From positions 196,051,887 through 196,115,886 of the forward strand of contig CP136062.1 of NCBI GenBank assembly GCA_032622095.1: a stretch of DNA of 64,000 nt. Direction: 5' to 3'. Position numbers and translations under genes: made by a program. The notes below the pieces were generated by a model. The model was not told the origin of the DNA and did no database searches. It saw nothing but the letters and a program-made list of their open reading frames with translations. Origin of the DNA: Siphonodentalium dalli. Taxonomy: Eukaryota > Mollusca > Scaphopoda > Gadilida > Siphonodentaliidae. Of the stretch, positions 1-11,275 are shown piece after piece (position 1 is the first letter of the stretch; each line of letters begins with the position of its first letter).

Positions 1-1
1 G

Positions 2-247
2 AGGTGCATTTGTGATAAATGCCCAAAAAAATTTGCGCGTGCAACATATGTCAGAAGGCACGAACGACTGAAACACAGCGATCCAACCTTCAAATGCATT
101 GAATGCGGTGCAGAATTTCGCACCAAGGTCCGATTGACAGGGCACATGGACATTCATAGCGGGGACCGGAGGTATCGGTGCGAATGTGGTGAACTATATA
201 GGCACGAAAGCAATCTATATCGACATAAGAAGAAATGCGTTTGTTAG
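2..247 (+). CDS. C2H2 zinc-finger protein, C-terminal end (5' partial)
   Basis: The open frame enters from the left edge and ends at TAG 245-247. It encodes about 81 residues with three consecutive zinc fingers. The first is C-x2-C-x12-H-x4-H (CDKC...HERLKH), the second C-x2-C-x12-H-x3-H (CIEC...HMDIH), and the third is a variant with C-x1-C spacing and a final Cys (CEC...HKKKC). Finger linkers are short and basic, as in DNA-binding C2H2 transcription factors. The protein ends four residues after the last finger. The N-terminus and any other domains lie outside the window, so the family cannot be named. No polyadenylation signal was pinned down. Domain identity is clear; target and function are unknown. 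Confidence 0.85.
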   Translation, partial: RCICDKCPKKFARATYVRRHERLKHSDPTFKCIECGAEFRTKVRLTGHMDIHSGDRRYRCECGELYRHESNLYRHKKKCVC

Positions 248-371
248 AACGTTGCTAAATGAAGTTTTCATAGTTATATTTTGTCAGAAATGTATCATCA
301 AATGCAGAATGCATCTTCAATTAACTGAATAAGCGAGATCACTGAGTCGCGGTCATATCGGTTTCACCATA

Positions 372-509
372 TTCCGCGGTTTAAGTGCTACTGGTCAAAG
401 TTCTGGAAGTGCATTCCATATATTGAAATCGCGAATATTCAAAAGCTCCAGATATGGAATCATGAATCATGAATCATGAACTTTGACCTGTAGCACTTAA
501 ACCGCGGAA
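372..509. repeat. 138-bp hairpin (MITE-like) with 32-bp inverted ends
   Basis: The segment 372-403 is the reverse complement of 478-509 with one mismatch over 32 bases (TTCCGCGGTTTAAGTGCTAC at each end). The loop holds a triplicated ATGAATC motif. The rest of 248-590 has no gene. Bases 332-353 resemble a stretch inside the TIR of the 21155-23356 element (GAGATCACTGAGTC). Confidence 0.8.
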
Positions 510-867
510 CGGGGCTTGTGTGAATCCAATATGGCCGCGTCGCGGTGGCCTGGCTTATTATCTTCAGGTATTGTCTAGTCAGAATGTTGAACGGGTACTG
601 TACACTAAATCCGGCCATTTGTGTGACCATCTCCTTTTATACTCAAAATAATATATGCAACAAATGAATGAATTTGATCAACGGGTTAGCGCAAAATACA
701 CTGGTACTCCGTGAACGATGCAAACAAAATGGTAGCTACAATGCAAATGAATTTATAACTGGGCAATCGGAATCCTCGGTACTTTCCGTCGATTCCTCGG
801 AATGTAATAGGTAAGCCGATTCGACGAGGGTGAAGATTGAATAACTGGGGTCATAAATTCATTTTCA

Positions 868-3042
868 TTACGCCACCTAGTGTGGTGTTTCTAGCTTCTG
901 GTTTTTTGATATCGCATGGTCGATCGATAATTCACTGGGTGATTGTACATTCGGCAAACCTCGTCAAATTCCGTCACCGTTTCATCGTACCGATAATTGC
1001 GAGAGTACAACTAAGATTGGCACATGTGTTTACGTCACCGGTGTAATTGTGGGGACATGCTTCTATTATGAAGGTTTGCTATCCCGAAGGTCCGCTATTC
1101 CGAAGGTTCTCTATTCCGAAGGTTTTTGTTATTTTTAGGTTAATTCTATATTTTAAAGTATTGAGACTAATTTGAGAGGGTTCATTTTCACAAAGATTCT
1201 TTATATGGAGTGTGCGCTCACATCCGAACTGATCATGCGCGCACACCGATACAGATACAGGAGGAAATAACTTAACTTAGAACATTAAATGTGATTTTGT
1301 TTTGTTTTCGCTGGTTTTCTTGAGATTTTATGTCATTACGTGGGCCCATACCTTTGAATTCTTGGCATATACTATGAATGTTGTGGTATATATGGACCCT
1401 CCCGCATTGGGACATGACATAGGTTCAGTTGACTTAAGTGGTGTTCTGTGTGTGCTCCAATTTGGAGTTCAATATTTTAAGGGCCAAGTTTAGAATTTTA
1501 TGGGTCCATACCTTTGAACTCTGGGCATATACTATGAATATTGGGGGGCATGTCTCTATTCCGAAGGTTCACTATCCCGAAGGTCCACTATTCCGAAATT
1601 TCTCTGAATGTTCGCTATTCCGAAGGTTCACCAATCCGAAGGTTCGTTATTCCGAAGGTTCTGTGTTCCAAAGATTTTTTTTATTTTAAGGTTAATTCTA
1701 TATTCTAAAGTAACGAGAGGGTTCATTATCACGAAGATTCTTTTTATGAAGGAAATAACGTAAAACATTAAATGTGATTTTGTTTTGTTTTCGAGGGTTT
1801 TCTTGAGTTTAATGTCATTACGTATGACCTTATTTCTCATTACATATTCACGCCAAGGAGACCACACAATTGCTATGTTACGATGCGATTTAATGTGATT
1901 ATGTGTGACCTAATATCTCAATAATCTGAGGCAAGAGTACGCCTGCCAAAGGCGAATTATAAGAGTTGGGGGTATAACGCTCAATAAATACTGGAGGCTA
2001 TAACAAACTGCGCAGTAGAATATCGCTGAATGGACGAGTATGAGATGAGCCTAAATGCAATTGTGACTTTGTTTAAAGGCCCACTTAATTTTCGAGTCAT
2101 TAATTTTTTATAGTATATACGGTTTTAATAACAATTTATGCCATAAAATTTGAATAAACTACTATAATTCATCACCATTTGAAAGGCAGAATACTTCTAT
2201 CTCCTAGTTTGAAACACCTTCAAAATACCGCGTCGTATATCTAGCAATTAGCGACCAACATGTCCTCCTCGGCTTTCCATAGATTTCAACGTAATTTGAT
2301 ACTTATGGGTATTTGTGTCCGGGAAGTGTATTGGACGGGTCAAATCGTGACCCCGACCTGACCTTGACCTTTAAATCTGTCAATGCAAGGTAAATTTGGG
2401 TAAAACGGACAAATTTCGGCGAAATTTGATACCTAGGGATACTTTGGTCCGAGGAGAGTTTTGAACGGGTCAAATCGTGACCTCGGCCTGACCTTGACCT
2501 TCAACATAGCCAATCAAAGGTCAACTCGGATAAAACGGATAGATTTCGACGAAATTTGATACCTATGGGTACTTTTGTCGGGGGGGTGTTTTGGACGGGT
2601 CAAATCATGACTCTGACCTTACCTTGACCTTCAAAATTGTTCATTAAAGGTCAAGTTGGGTAAAACGGACGGATTTCGACGAAATTTGATACCTATGGGT
2701 ACTTTTCTACGGGTGGGGGTGTTTTGGACTGGACAAATCATGACCCTGACCTGACCTTGACTTTCGAAATAGTCAATTGAAGGTCAAATCGCACCTTTCA
2801 CCGGAAAGCAGATGGGAAACAGCCCGGGTGAAGTCGGGCCTATCAGCTTGTGTAATAAAGAAGACAGTTTGATGAAAGTAATGTATGACACGAGAAACGG
2901 GAAAACTTGAAATATGGAAGTACGCAAATTTCCCGCATAAAATTTGAAAGCTAGTTTATAGAATAATTGTATTATTATTTATATTTATGGCTGATAATAC
3001 GATCTTGGTGGCGTTACCATTTCTGACTATGGTTTTCTTGTT
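868..3042. repeat. Left arm of a 2.2-kb inverted repeat
   Basis: This is the reverse complement of 4575-6756 with few differences in the blocks compared; short chance ORFs are almost the same in both. Both ends of the arm carry GGTGGCGTTA in opposite orientation (868-877 and 3007-3016), so each arm may be an element in its own right. It contains clusters of CCGAAGGTTC (about 1075-1130 and 1555-1680) and a four-unit tandem repeat at 2280-2800. No protein-coding gene was recognised. Confidence 0.85.
2280..2800. repeat. Tandem repeat, ~130-bp unit, 4 diverged copies
   Basis: Units contain GGTCAAATCGTGACC, CTGACCTTGACCTT, AAAACGGA and CGAAATTTGATACCTA in the same order, with starts near 2333, 2463, 2596 and 2725. 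The inverted counterpart is at 4820-5350. Confidence 0.8.
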
Positions 3043-3200
3043 ATAATTACCATGTTGTTTGCATCGTTCGTAGAGCATACGAGTGTTTTTGTACTAATTA
3101 ACCCATGGCTCACTTTCATTCATTTATTGCATATATTCTGTAGAGTATAAAAGGAGATTGTCTCATACATGGCCGGATTTAGTGTACAGTACCTATTTAA

Positions 3201-3539
3201 AGAGGGGCTGTACACAAAATCCACCCATGTGTGGTGCCATCTCCTATTATACTCAACAGAATATATGCAACAAATGAATGAATTTGAGCCAAGTGAGTTC
3301 AAAATACACTCATGTGCTCTATGAACGATGTAAACAGCATGATAATTATAATGAAAATGAGTTTAGCGAACCATCACCTAAGTTTCATTATAATTACCAT
3401 GTTGTTTACGTCTATCATAGAGCGCATGAGTTATTTTGCACTCATTCCTGGCTCAAAATCATTTATTTGTTGCATATTTTCTGTTGAGTATAATAGGAGA
3501 TGGCCCCATAAATGGCTGGATTTAGTGTGCAGTCCCCCT
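3201..3539. mobile_element. TTAA-flanked hairpin MITE, 339 bp
   Basis: The element is flanked by TTAA at 3197-3200 and 3540-3543. The left end AGAGGGGCTGTACAC and right end (reverse complement AGGGGGACTGCACAC) head arms of about 150 bp that fold back on each other. The arms are related to the TIRs of the 591-3196 element, and the two elements share the TTAA at 3197-3200. Confidence 0.8.
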
Positions 3540-3543
3540 TTAA

Positions 3544-4574
3544 CCATGTTGACAATAATTATTGTTTTAACTTTTTCACATATTTTTTATAGTTTATGAC
3601 GATGTCTGGTTGTTTATTTACATACATCTGTTGTTTATTTTTAATGGCGAGATGCCTAGTTGTTTTAATATTGAATAAAAAGCGAATATTGTAACATTGT
3701 TTTATTGTTTTATTAATTATTGATCAACATCATATAGACCCATCTTCTTGAGTGGTAACAGCTTTGATTGATTGCCCCTGGCCTTTTCCCATCGGACTCC
3801 GAGAGTCCCTTTGAGGAACGAATTACGTTCTATCGATATCGTGCCTTCTTTCTGCATCCCGCGGATAGTCGTCTTCTTTCGGCAGAATCGAATGTGTGAT
3901 TTCTGAAAGATAAAATGGGTGGTTTTGATTGATTAACAACAATGAAGGGTATACTATGGCTGTAGTCCGTACAACGATTAGCAGGATGTGAGCGACAGAT
4001 CAACCACGCAATCGGAATAACGCAAAAATTTAAACATTGGGCTAAAACCATGTAGTGGCAATGAGGGAAATATAACAGAATGTCTGCATCCCATGCTATA
4101 AATTTCGAAAGTTTAACATGAAGTACATCTTAATCGAGACTCTTTTATCGAATGTGTTGCGGATGGCGCAAGGAAATATAACTTTGCGCCGTCCGAAACG
4201 AGTTCGATAAAAGATTCGAGATTATATTTACAAGCAGATTTAATATGTGTCACATGCATGTACATTGTGTTATATCACGAGATTTGATTCGGGCGTGCAT
4301 GTATATTGTATGGGGTTGTGGACATATATTGGATAGCTTAGTTGATTGAAAAGTCTCCACTCAGCTCTATCCACAGTTTGTCACAATGCACATTTAGTCA
4401 AAACTGAGTCAAAATGAAACACCCACGTTGAAAAGCTTCACAGAGCATCAGGCCAACTTGAACGGTCACAGGCAGCATATCACATGATATTAAGTCGACC
4501 TAATTGTTTCGACCCATGCAATATCCACTTTTCACGACTCATCGTTCCGCGCTATTAATTTCAAAAGCAATATC
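3544..4574. other. Spacer between the inverted arms; no gene
   Basis: AT-rich sequence with no ORF that looks coding on either strand. The only structure noted is the hairpin at 4131-4224. Confidence 0.6.
4131..4224. repeat. 94-bp hairpin, related to 41797-42117
   Basis: AATCGAGACTCTTTTATCGAA on the left pairs with TTCGATAAAAGATTCGAGATT on the right; inner arms GCGGATGGCGCAA and TTTGCGCCGTCCG continue the stem around an 11-base loop. The 41.8-kb repeat has the same arm sequences with a longer centre. Confidence 0.75.
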
Positions 4575-6756
4575 AACAAGAAAACCATAGTCAGAAATGG
4601 TAACGCCACCAAGATCGTATTATTAGCCATAAATATAAATAATAATACAATTATTCTATAAACTAGCTTTCAAATTTTATGCGGGAAATTTGCGTACTTC
4701 CATATTTCAAGTTTTCCCGTTTCTCGTGGCATACATTACTTTCATCAAACTGTCTTCTTTATTACACAAGCTGATAGGCCCGACTTCACCCGGGCTGTTT
4801 CCCATCTGCTTTCCGGTGAAAGGTGCGATTTGACCTTCAATTGACTATATCGAAAGTCAAGGTCAGGTCAGGGTCATGATTTGTCCAGTCCAAAACACCC
4901 CCACCCGTAGAAAACTACCCATAGGTATCAAATTTCGTCGAAATCCGTCCGTTTTACCCAACTTGACCTTTAATTAACAATTTTGAAGGTCAAGGTAAGG
5001 TCAGAGTCATGATTTGACCCGTCCAAAACACCCCACCCCCCCGACAAAAGTACCCATAGGTATCAAATTTCGTCGAAATCTATCCGTTTTATCCGAGTTG
5101 ACCTTTGATTGGCCATATTGAAGGTCAAGGTCAGGCCGAGGTCACGATTTGACCCGTTCAAAACTCTCCTCGGACCAAAGTATCCCTAGGTATCAAATTT
5201 CGCCGAAATTTGTCCGTTTTACCCAAATTGACCTTGCATTGACAGTTTTAATGGTCAAGGTCAGGTCGGGGTCACGATTTGACCCGTTCAAAACACTTCC
5301 CGGACACAAATACCCATAAGTATCAAATTACGTTGAATTCTATGGAAAGCCGAGGAGGACATGTTGGTTGCTAATTGCTAGATATACGACGCGGTATTTT
5401 GAAGGTGTTTCAAACTAGGAGATAGAAGTATTCTGCCTTTCAAATGGTGATGAATTATAGTAGTTTATTCAAATTTTATGGCATAAATTGTTATTAAAAC
5501 CGTATATACTATAAAAAATTAATGACTCGAAAATTAAGTGGGCCTTTAAACAAAGTCACAATTGCATTTAGGCTCATCTCATACTCGTCCATTCAGCGAT
5601 ATTCTACTGCGCAGTTTGTTATAGCCTCCAGTATTTATTGAGCGTTATACCCCCAACTGTTATAATTCGCCTTTAGCAGGCGTACTCTTGCCTCATGATT
5701 ATTGAGATATTAGGTCACACATAATCACATTAAATCGCATCGTAACATAGCAATTGTGTGGGCTCCTTGGCGTGAATATGTAATGAGAAATAAGGTCATA
5801 CGTAATGACATTAAACTCAAGAAAACCCTCGAAAACAAAACAAAATCACATTTAATGTTTTACGTTATTTCCTTCATAAAAAGAATCTTCGTGATAATGA
5901 ACCCTCTCGTTACTTTAGAATATAGAATTAACCTTAAAATAAAAAAAATCTTTGGAACACAGAACCTTCGGAATAACGAACCTTCGGGTGGGTGAACCTT
6001 CGGAATAGCGAACATTCAGAGAAATTTCGGAATAGTGGACCTTCGGGATAGTGAACCTTCGGAATAGAGACATGCCCCCCAATATTCATATTATATGCCC
6101 AGAGTTCAAAGGTATGGACCCATAAAATTCTAAACTTGGCCCTTAAAATATTGAACTCCAAATTGGAGCACACACAGAACACCACTTAAGTCAACTGAAC
6201 CTATGTCATGTCCCAATGCGGGAGGGTCCATATATACCACAACATTCATAGTATATGCCAAGAATTCAAAGGTATGGGCCCACGTAATGACATAAAATCT
6301 CAAGAAAACCAGCGAAAACAAAACAAAATCACATTTAATGTTCTAAGTTAAGTTATTTCCTCCTGTATCTGTATCGGTGTGCGCGCATGATCAGTTCGGA
6401 TGTGAGCGCACACTCCATATAAAGAATCTATGTGAAAATGAACCCTCTCAAATTAGTCTCAATACTTTAAAATATAGAATTAACCTAAAAATAACAAAAA
6501 CCTTCGGAATAGAGAACCTTCGGAATAGCGGACCTTCGGGATAGCAAACCTTCATAATAGAAGCATGTCCCCACAATTACACCGGTGACGTAAACACATG
6601 TGCCAATCTTAGTTGTACTCTCGTAATTATCGGTACGATGAAACGGTGACGGAATCTGACGAGGTTTGCCGAATGTACAATCACCCAGTGAATTATCGAT
6701 CGACCATGCGATATCAAAAAACCAAAAGCTAGAAACACCACACTACGGTGGCGTAA
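4575..6756. repeat. Right arm of the 2.2-kb inverted repeat
   Basis: Reverse-complement partner of 868-3042, separated from it by about 1.53 kb. It contains the inverted copies of the 130-bp tandem repeat (4820-5350) and of the CCTTCGGAATAG clusters. It lacks the TTAA-type outer TIRs that surround the left arm. No coding gene. Confidence 0.85.
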
Positions 6757-7405
6757 CAATGCGTACGCATGTTATTACCGCAGGCCGTATCGACAAAAAT
6801 CCCAGTTTCGCAAGGCTGGTGTGGCCTATCTTATTCACATAATGCTAATCAAAGAACGGGGATACACACTGGAAACAGTTCTCTGTGATAAAGTTTGACC
6901 CTTTCGGTGAGTGAAGGCATTCCTCAGCATAATGTGCCCAGAACAAATCGTGTGTCGCTAAACTGTGTAACTTCCTCTGTAGGCCTATATCCGTATATTA
7001 TCATAATGTGTATTCTCGTGTTTTATCCTCAACAATGAGACTGCCCTATTTTCTCACTTATCTCAGATTAATCCTACGAAAATCCCATCATGCTAACAAT
7101 CCAAGCCCAAGCGCAAATCCATAATTTGTTAAACATAGCTACCCGTTAATAGCCGAAGCCCTCCCCCTCATGCCAATCACCACCCAACATCAACATGTAT
7201 ATATTTGTATATATCCCAATGTCTACATCATGTTTTCTATTTTCTATGCATTGATAATGTTTGATTACTCATTTACTTCATTCATGTTTCCAGTCATCCA
7301 GAATGTAAGAACAGTCAAGTCCATTTGTGAGGTGCCACTAGTTGTATTGCTCATTGAGTCGGAGTCCATTTGCTTCCCTATCTTGGTTTCGAACCACCGT
7401 CTGAA
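6757..7405. other. Upstream of the LINE ORF; probable LINE 5' UTR
   Basis: No recognisable gene. The part next to 7406 is probably the 5' untranslated region of the LINE, but without a second copy the 5' boundary cannot be placed. Confidence 0.4.
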
Positions 7406-8977
7406 ATGACGTGTGACTTGAGTCAATATAGGGCAGCAATAGGTATCTTCGACTCAGCAAAACGACCGTTAGCAACTAAAACTGTAAAAAACAGCAGCCT
7501 TCGCCTCGGAAAATGCTTTACTCCACCAAACGCAAGGTCGATTTTGCTCATTACATTCTTTCTATTACAATTATCAGGCGATATCCATATAAACCCGGGC
7601 CCTCTGTCACAGACTAACGCTGAGAATTCGATCTCGATTTTTCACTATAACGTAAGGAGTATCCGAAATAAACTTGAAAAAATTGCAGATCTTATAAACG
7701 AATTTGACATTCTATGTTTCACCGAAACACATCTTGACCCATCTTACCCCTCTAGCCAACTAGAAATCGATGGTTATTGTTCCCCCATTCGCAAAGACCG
7801 TGATTCAAAGGGTGGCGGAATATGCGTAAAGTTCGCCGACCACTTAATATTTAATCGTAAACCTGAATTGGAATTCGATTCTTCTTGTCTCTGGTTCGAA
7901 ATCCACTCAAAGAAAACTCGCATTGTTCTTGGATTATCGTACAGATCTGATCAATTATGTACCCAAAATTATTGGGGACTCCTGGAATCCTCAATTTCTG
8001 ACGCTCTTGATATTTCCGAATATGTAGTCATCACAGGGGATTTTAACTCGAATTTCATGGATAATTCATCGAAGCTAAAACAGATAGCGGATGGTTTCAG
8101 TATGAAAAATGCTATTAAAGTCCCAACTAGAGTGACCAGCACCTCAAGTACATTGCTTGACCCAATTTTGACCTCAAGCTCACTCCGTTTAATAGACTCC
8201 GATGTCCTAAATCTCGGAGTTTCGGACCACCTAGGTGTATATGCCACAATATCATTTCAAAATACTACCGCAGCGTCATTTCCTAGACAAGTATGGAACT
8301 ACAGAAAAGGTAATTTTTCTCGTGCAAACAATCTACTTGCCCATGTCGACTGGGATGACCTCATAAAAAGTGCACCTGATGTGAACACAGCTGCCAATAA
8401 CTTTCAACTAGAATTCCTGTCCATAATGGCGAAAACAATTCCACAATCATGCATTACAGTAAGAACATCCGACAAAATTTGGTTCAATTCGGACATCCGG
8501 TTTGAGATACGAAAACGCGACAGAGTAAGGAAAAAGGCCATGAAGGCAAATAACCCTGAAGTCTGGAGAAAATATAAAAACATAAGGAACAAAGTCAATA
8601 ACATGAAGAAGCACGCGAAAATCAAATTTGAAGAAAATATCGAAGAACGAATAAGAGAAGCATCTAACCCACGAGACTTTTGGAGAATAATACATTACCT
8701 ACTAAACAAGAAACGAGCAAAAAACATCCCCCCACTATACAGTACTTCCGGCACTATAACTGCCAACAATAAGACATATGCAATTGACGATGTCGACAAA
8801 GCAAAAATTCTAAACGAAAGCTTTATTGCAAATTCTACCATTAATGATGCCAATCATAACTTGCCTCATTTTCCGAAGCGCACCGCAAACACCATGCCAG
8901 ATTTGGTTTTCACAGAATTAGAGGTTGAATCAGCCATCAAATCTTTTAAACTTAACAAAGCCCATGGGCGGCCATGA
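7406..8977 (+). pseudogene. LINE ORF2, N-terminal half: 2A-like motif and endonuclease
   Basis: The first ATG of the frame is at 7406. A hydrophobic stretch (ILLITFFLLQLS) runs into GDIHINPGP at 7577-7603, a 2A-like ribosome-skipping motif. The endonuclease/exonuclease/phosphatase domain follows: NVRSIRNK at about 7650, the ETH motif, GGGICV, TGDFNSN near 8035 and the C-terminal SDHLG near 8223. A basic linker precedes the reverse-transcriptase start. The frame closes at 8977 because of a +1 shift after KAHG, where related elements read HGPDGI, and reading continues in the next frame. The endonuclease nicks the target DNA in target-primed reverse transcription. This copy cannot make the full protein without frameshifting, so it is treated as a recent pseudogene. 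Confidence 0.85.
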
Positions 8978-10784
8978 TGGAATTAGTGTTAGAATGCTCA
9001 GGGAAACAGCAAAATCAATAGCTCAACCACTCGTCCTTCTATTCAGGAAATCTATCAACTCTGAGAAATTCCCAGAGTCCTGGAAAGCAGCAAACGTGAT
9101 CCCGATTTTCAAAAAAGATGATCCAGCGGAAGCCAAAAATTACCGACCAATTTCCCTTCTACCATGTGTGGCTAAAGTTTTTGAGAAAGTGGTTTTGAAA
9201 CAGATTAGTAAATTTTTCATTGAAAATGAACTTTTATACTTCCATCAGTCAGGATTTCTCACAGGTCATAGTACAACATACCAACTATTAGACCTATATC
9301 ACAACCTGTGCCAATCCCTTGACAAAGGACTACTTACATGTTCTATATTCTGTGATATTTCCAAAGCCTTTGAGAGGGTTTGGCACAGGGGACTGATACA
9401 CAAATTAAATGCTTATGGATTAGAAGGAAATATTTTAAATTGGATAGAAAACTACCTAGAAAATCGGACGCAGAGGGTTCTAATCAATGACACATTTTCA
9501 AAATACGAGGTCATCCCAGCTGGAGTTCCACAAGGGTCAATCCTGGGGCCATTTTTGTTCTTAGTCTATATAAATGATTTAGCCGACGGTATTGAATCAA
9601 TAACGAGAATGTATGCCGACGATACTTGCCTCACGAACAGTCACTTTGATCTTAATATACTTGAACATACTATGAACAGCGATTTAGACAAAATTACAGC
9701 GTGGTCCCAAAACTGGTTGGTCAGTTTCAACCCAACTAAAACAGTTGGCATGTCCTTTTCATTAGTTGCGCCCTCAACAGTGAAACCAAACCTCAATTTC
9801 GTAGGAAATTCAATCAACTTCGTGGACAAGCATATACACTTAGGTCTGGAACTCCAATCAAATCTCAAATGGAACGCACACATTGAAGGGTCTGTCAAAA
9901 GAATTGCCTCACGTCTGTCTCAACTCCGGCGGATTAAATATCAACTCAACCGGAAAACCATTGAAATTATTTACAAAACATATATTTTACCCTTATTTGA
10001 TTATTCAGACGCCGTCTGGGACAATGCCTCAAATTATATGTTAGAGAAGCTTGACTGGCTTCATGTCGACGCTGGACGGATAGTCAGTGGTATTACCCGT
10101 TCTGCTTCGGACAACACGGTATTACAGGAGGTCGGATGGCCATCACTCAATAAACGACGTCAACTACATAAACTGCAGGCACTCTATAAAATAATCAATA
10201 ATCTAGCCCCCTCTTATCTAGCCAATACACGTCCCCCCAGATCACACGAGGTTGCAGATTATAATTGGAGACGCCCCGGTAAATTTTACTCATACTATTG
10301 CAATACTGAACACTTCAAACAGTCCTTTTTTCCAGCGATGGTGTTAGAATGGAATAAGCTTCCCAAAGTAATCACCGAAGCTGATCAATCTTCTACCTTT
10401 AAAACCAACTTGTATCATATAGATCCCACAATCAGCCCCCCTCTACATTTCTATGCTGGACGCAGGAAATACAACATTTTTCATTGTCGCATACGTAATT
10501 TTTGCAGTGAACTCCGATGTGATATGTTCAATAATTATATCGCTGACAGCCCCGCATGCTCATGTGGAAATAGATCTGAAGACGCATATCACTATTTCTT
10601 CATGTGCCCATTGTACCAACGTGAGCGCTCAGTTCTCTTTGAGAAACTAGACCGCGTAAATCTCAAAGTAAGCCATATTTCAGAACTCATGTGTGGATTA
10701 CCTTATCTCTCGTCCCAACAAAATATGAAACTATTTTCCATCACACAGCAATATATTGCAGCGACTAAGCGTTTTGACCCCTAA
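8925..10784 (+). pseudogene. LINE ORF2, C-terminal half: reverse transcriptase
   Basis: This frame continues the endonuclease ORF after the shift near 8970. Reverse-transcriptase motifs appear in order: WKAANVIPIFKK, NYRPISLL, SGFLTGHST, DISKAFERVWH, GVPQGSILGPFLFLVYIND and the catalytic YADD at 9612-9623. The thumb region (HLGLELQSNLKWNAH...) and LPLFDYSDAVWD follow. The C-terminus carries a Cys/His cluster (CSCGNRSEDAYHYFFMCPLY), typical of CR1/L2-like and related elements. The stop TAA is at 10782-10784. The enzyme would copy element RNA at a nicked target site. All catalytic residues I can see are intact, so the shift upstream is the main defect. Confidence 0.88.
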
Positions 10785-11275
10785 TGATTATATTTATCTT
10801 ATTTGCGAATCTATACTTGCTTCCGGAATTTCAACTTTTACCTCACAAGTGGAAAAACCTCCCATTCAAACATCTCATTCTGATTTATCATCTGTATTGC
10901 CTTCCAGAGCACAACAATAACAAAATAGAGAACGAATCAAGTGTACCATTATATTTTACAACCAACACAAAAGTGCTTAGAATAGATAATATATTGGCAC
11001 TTGTCAATCATTCCAACATTAATAAAATAGTGACATTCTTCAAATACAAATTTTCTCACAGATAAGAAGCAATCTCATGTTGGATCATCTCTGGAAGGCG
11101 CTACACATAATTATATCTCCCATAACTTCTCACCATGTAAATAAGTTTGTACCGTCATCTTGATCACATGTGTGTTAAAATATTGTATTAGGAGAGGGGC
11201 TTCATAAGTTGCAAAAACTTGTGCCCCAATCCCTTTTGTATATTTTGCAAATAAAATATGTTTCAAGTCAAGTCA
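10785..11275 (+). other. LINE 3' UTR with terminal stem-loop and CAAGTC tail
   Basis: The hairpin at 11196-11227 pairs GGGGC with GCCCC and AAGTT with AACTT around GCAAA. It is followed by AATAAAATATG and the short direct repeat CAAGTCAAGTC ending near 11274. A 3' stem-loop plus microsatellite is the usual template-recognition end in CR1/L2-type elements (established knowledge). Confidence 0.7.

Larger units (their letters stand above)
591..3196. mobile_element. TTAA-type element with ~165-bp TIRs, carrying the left 2.2-kb arm
   Basis: The left end (from 591, GGTACTGTACACTAAATCC) and right end (to 3196) are inverted copies for about 165 bases; the outermost 25 are identical. TTAA follows the right end (3197-3200) and TTGA, one change away, precedes the left end (587-590), suggesting a TTAA target as in piggyBac-like elements. 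No transposase frame is visible. The inside is the 868-3042 arm, so this is a non-autonomous or composite unit. Confidence 0.6.
7406..11275 (+). mobile_element. APE-type non-LTR retrotransposon (CR1/L2-like), nearly complete
   Basis: The order is a 2A-like motif, an apurinic-type endonuclease, a reverse transcriptase and a C-terminal Cys/His region, followed by a 3' UTR with a terminal hairpin and a CAAGTCAAGTC tail in place of poly(A). This layout and tail suit the CR1/L2 group. The clade call is inference; a reverse-transcriptase tree would decide. The 5' end is not defined. Confidence 0.8.

Noticed and set aside
1302-1689. Small ORFs conserved between the two 2.2-kb arms as genes
   Set aside because: Conserved only because the arms are near-identical DNA; they overlap in different frames, have no domains and include repeat motifs.
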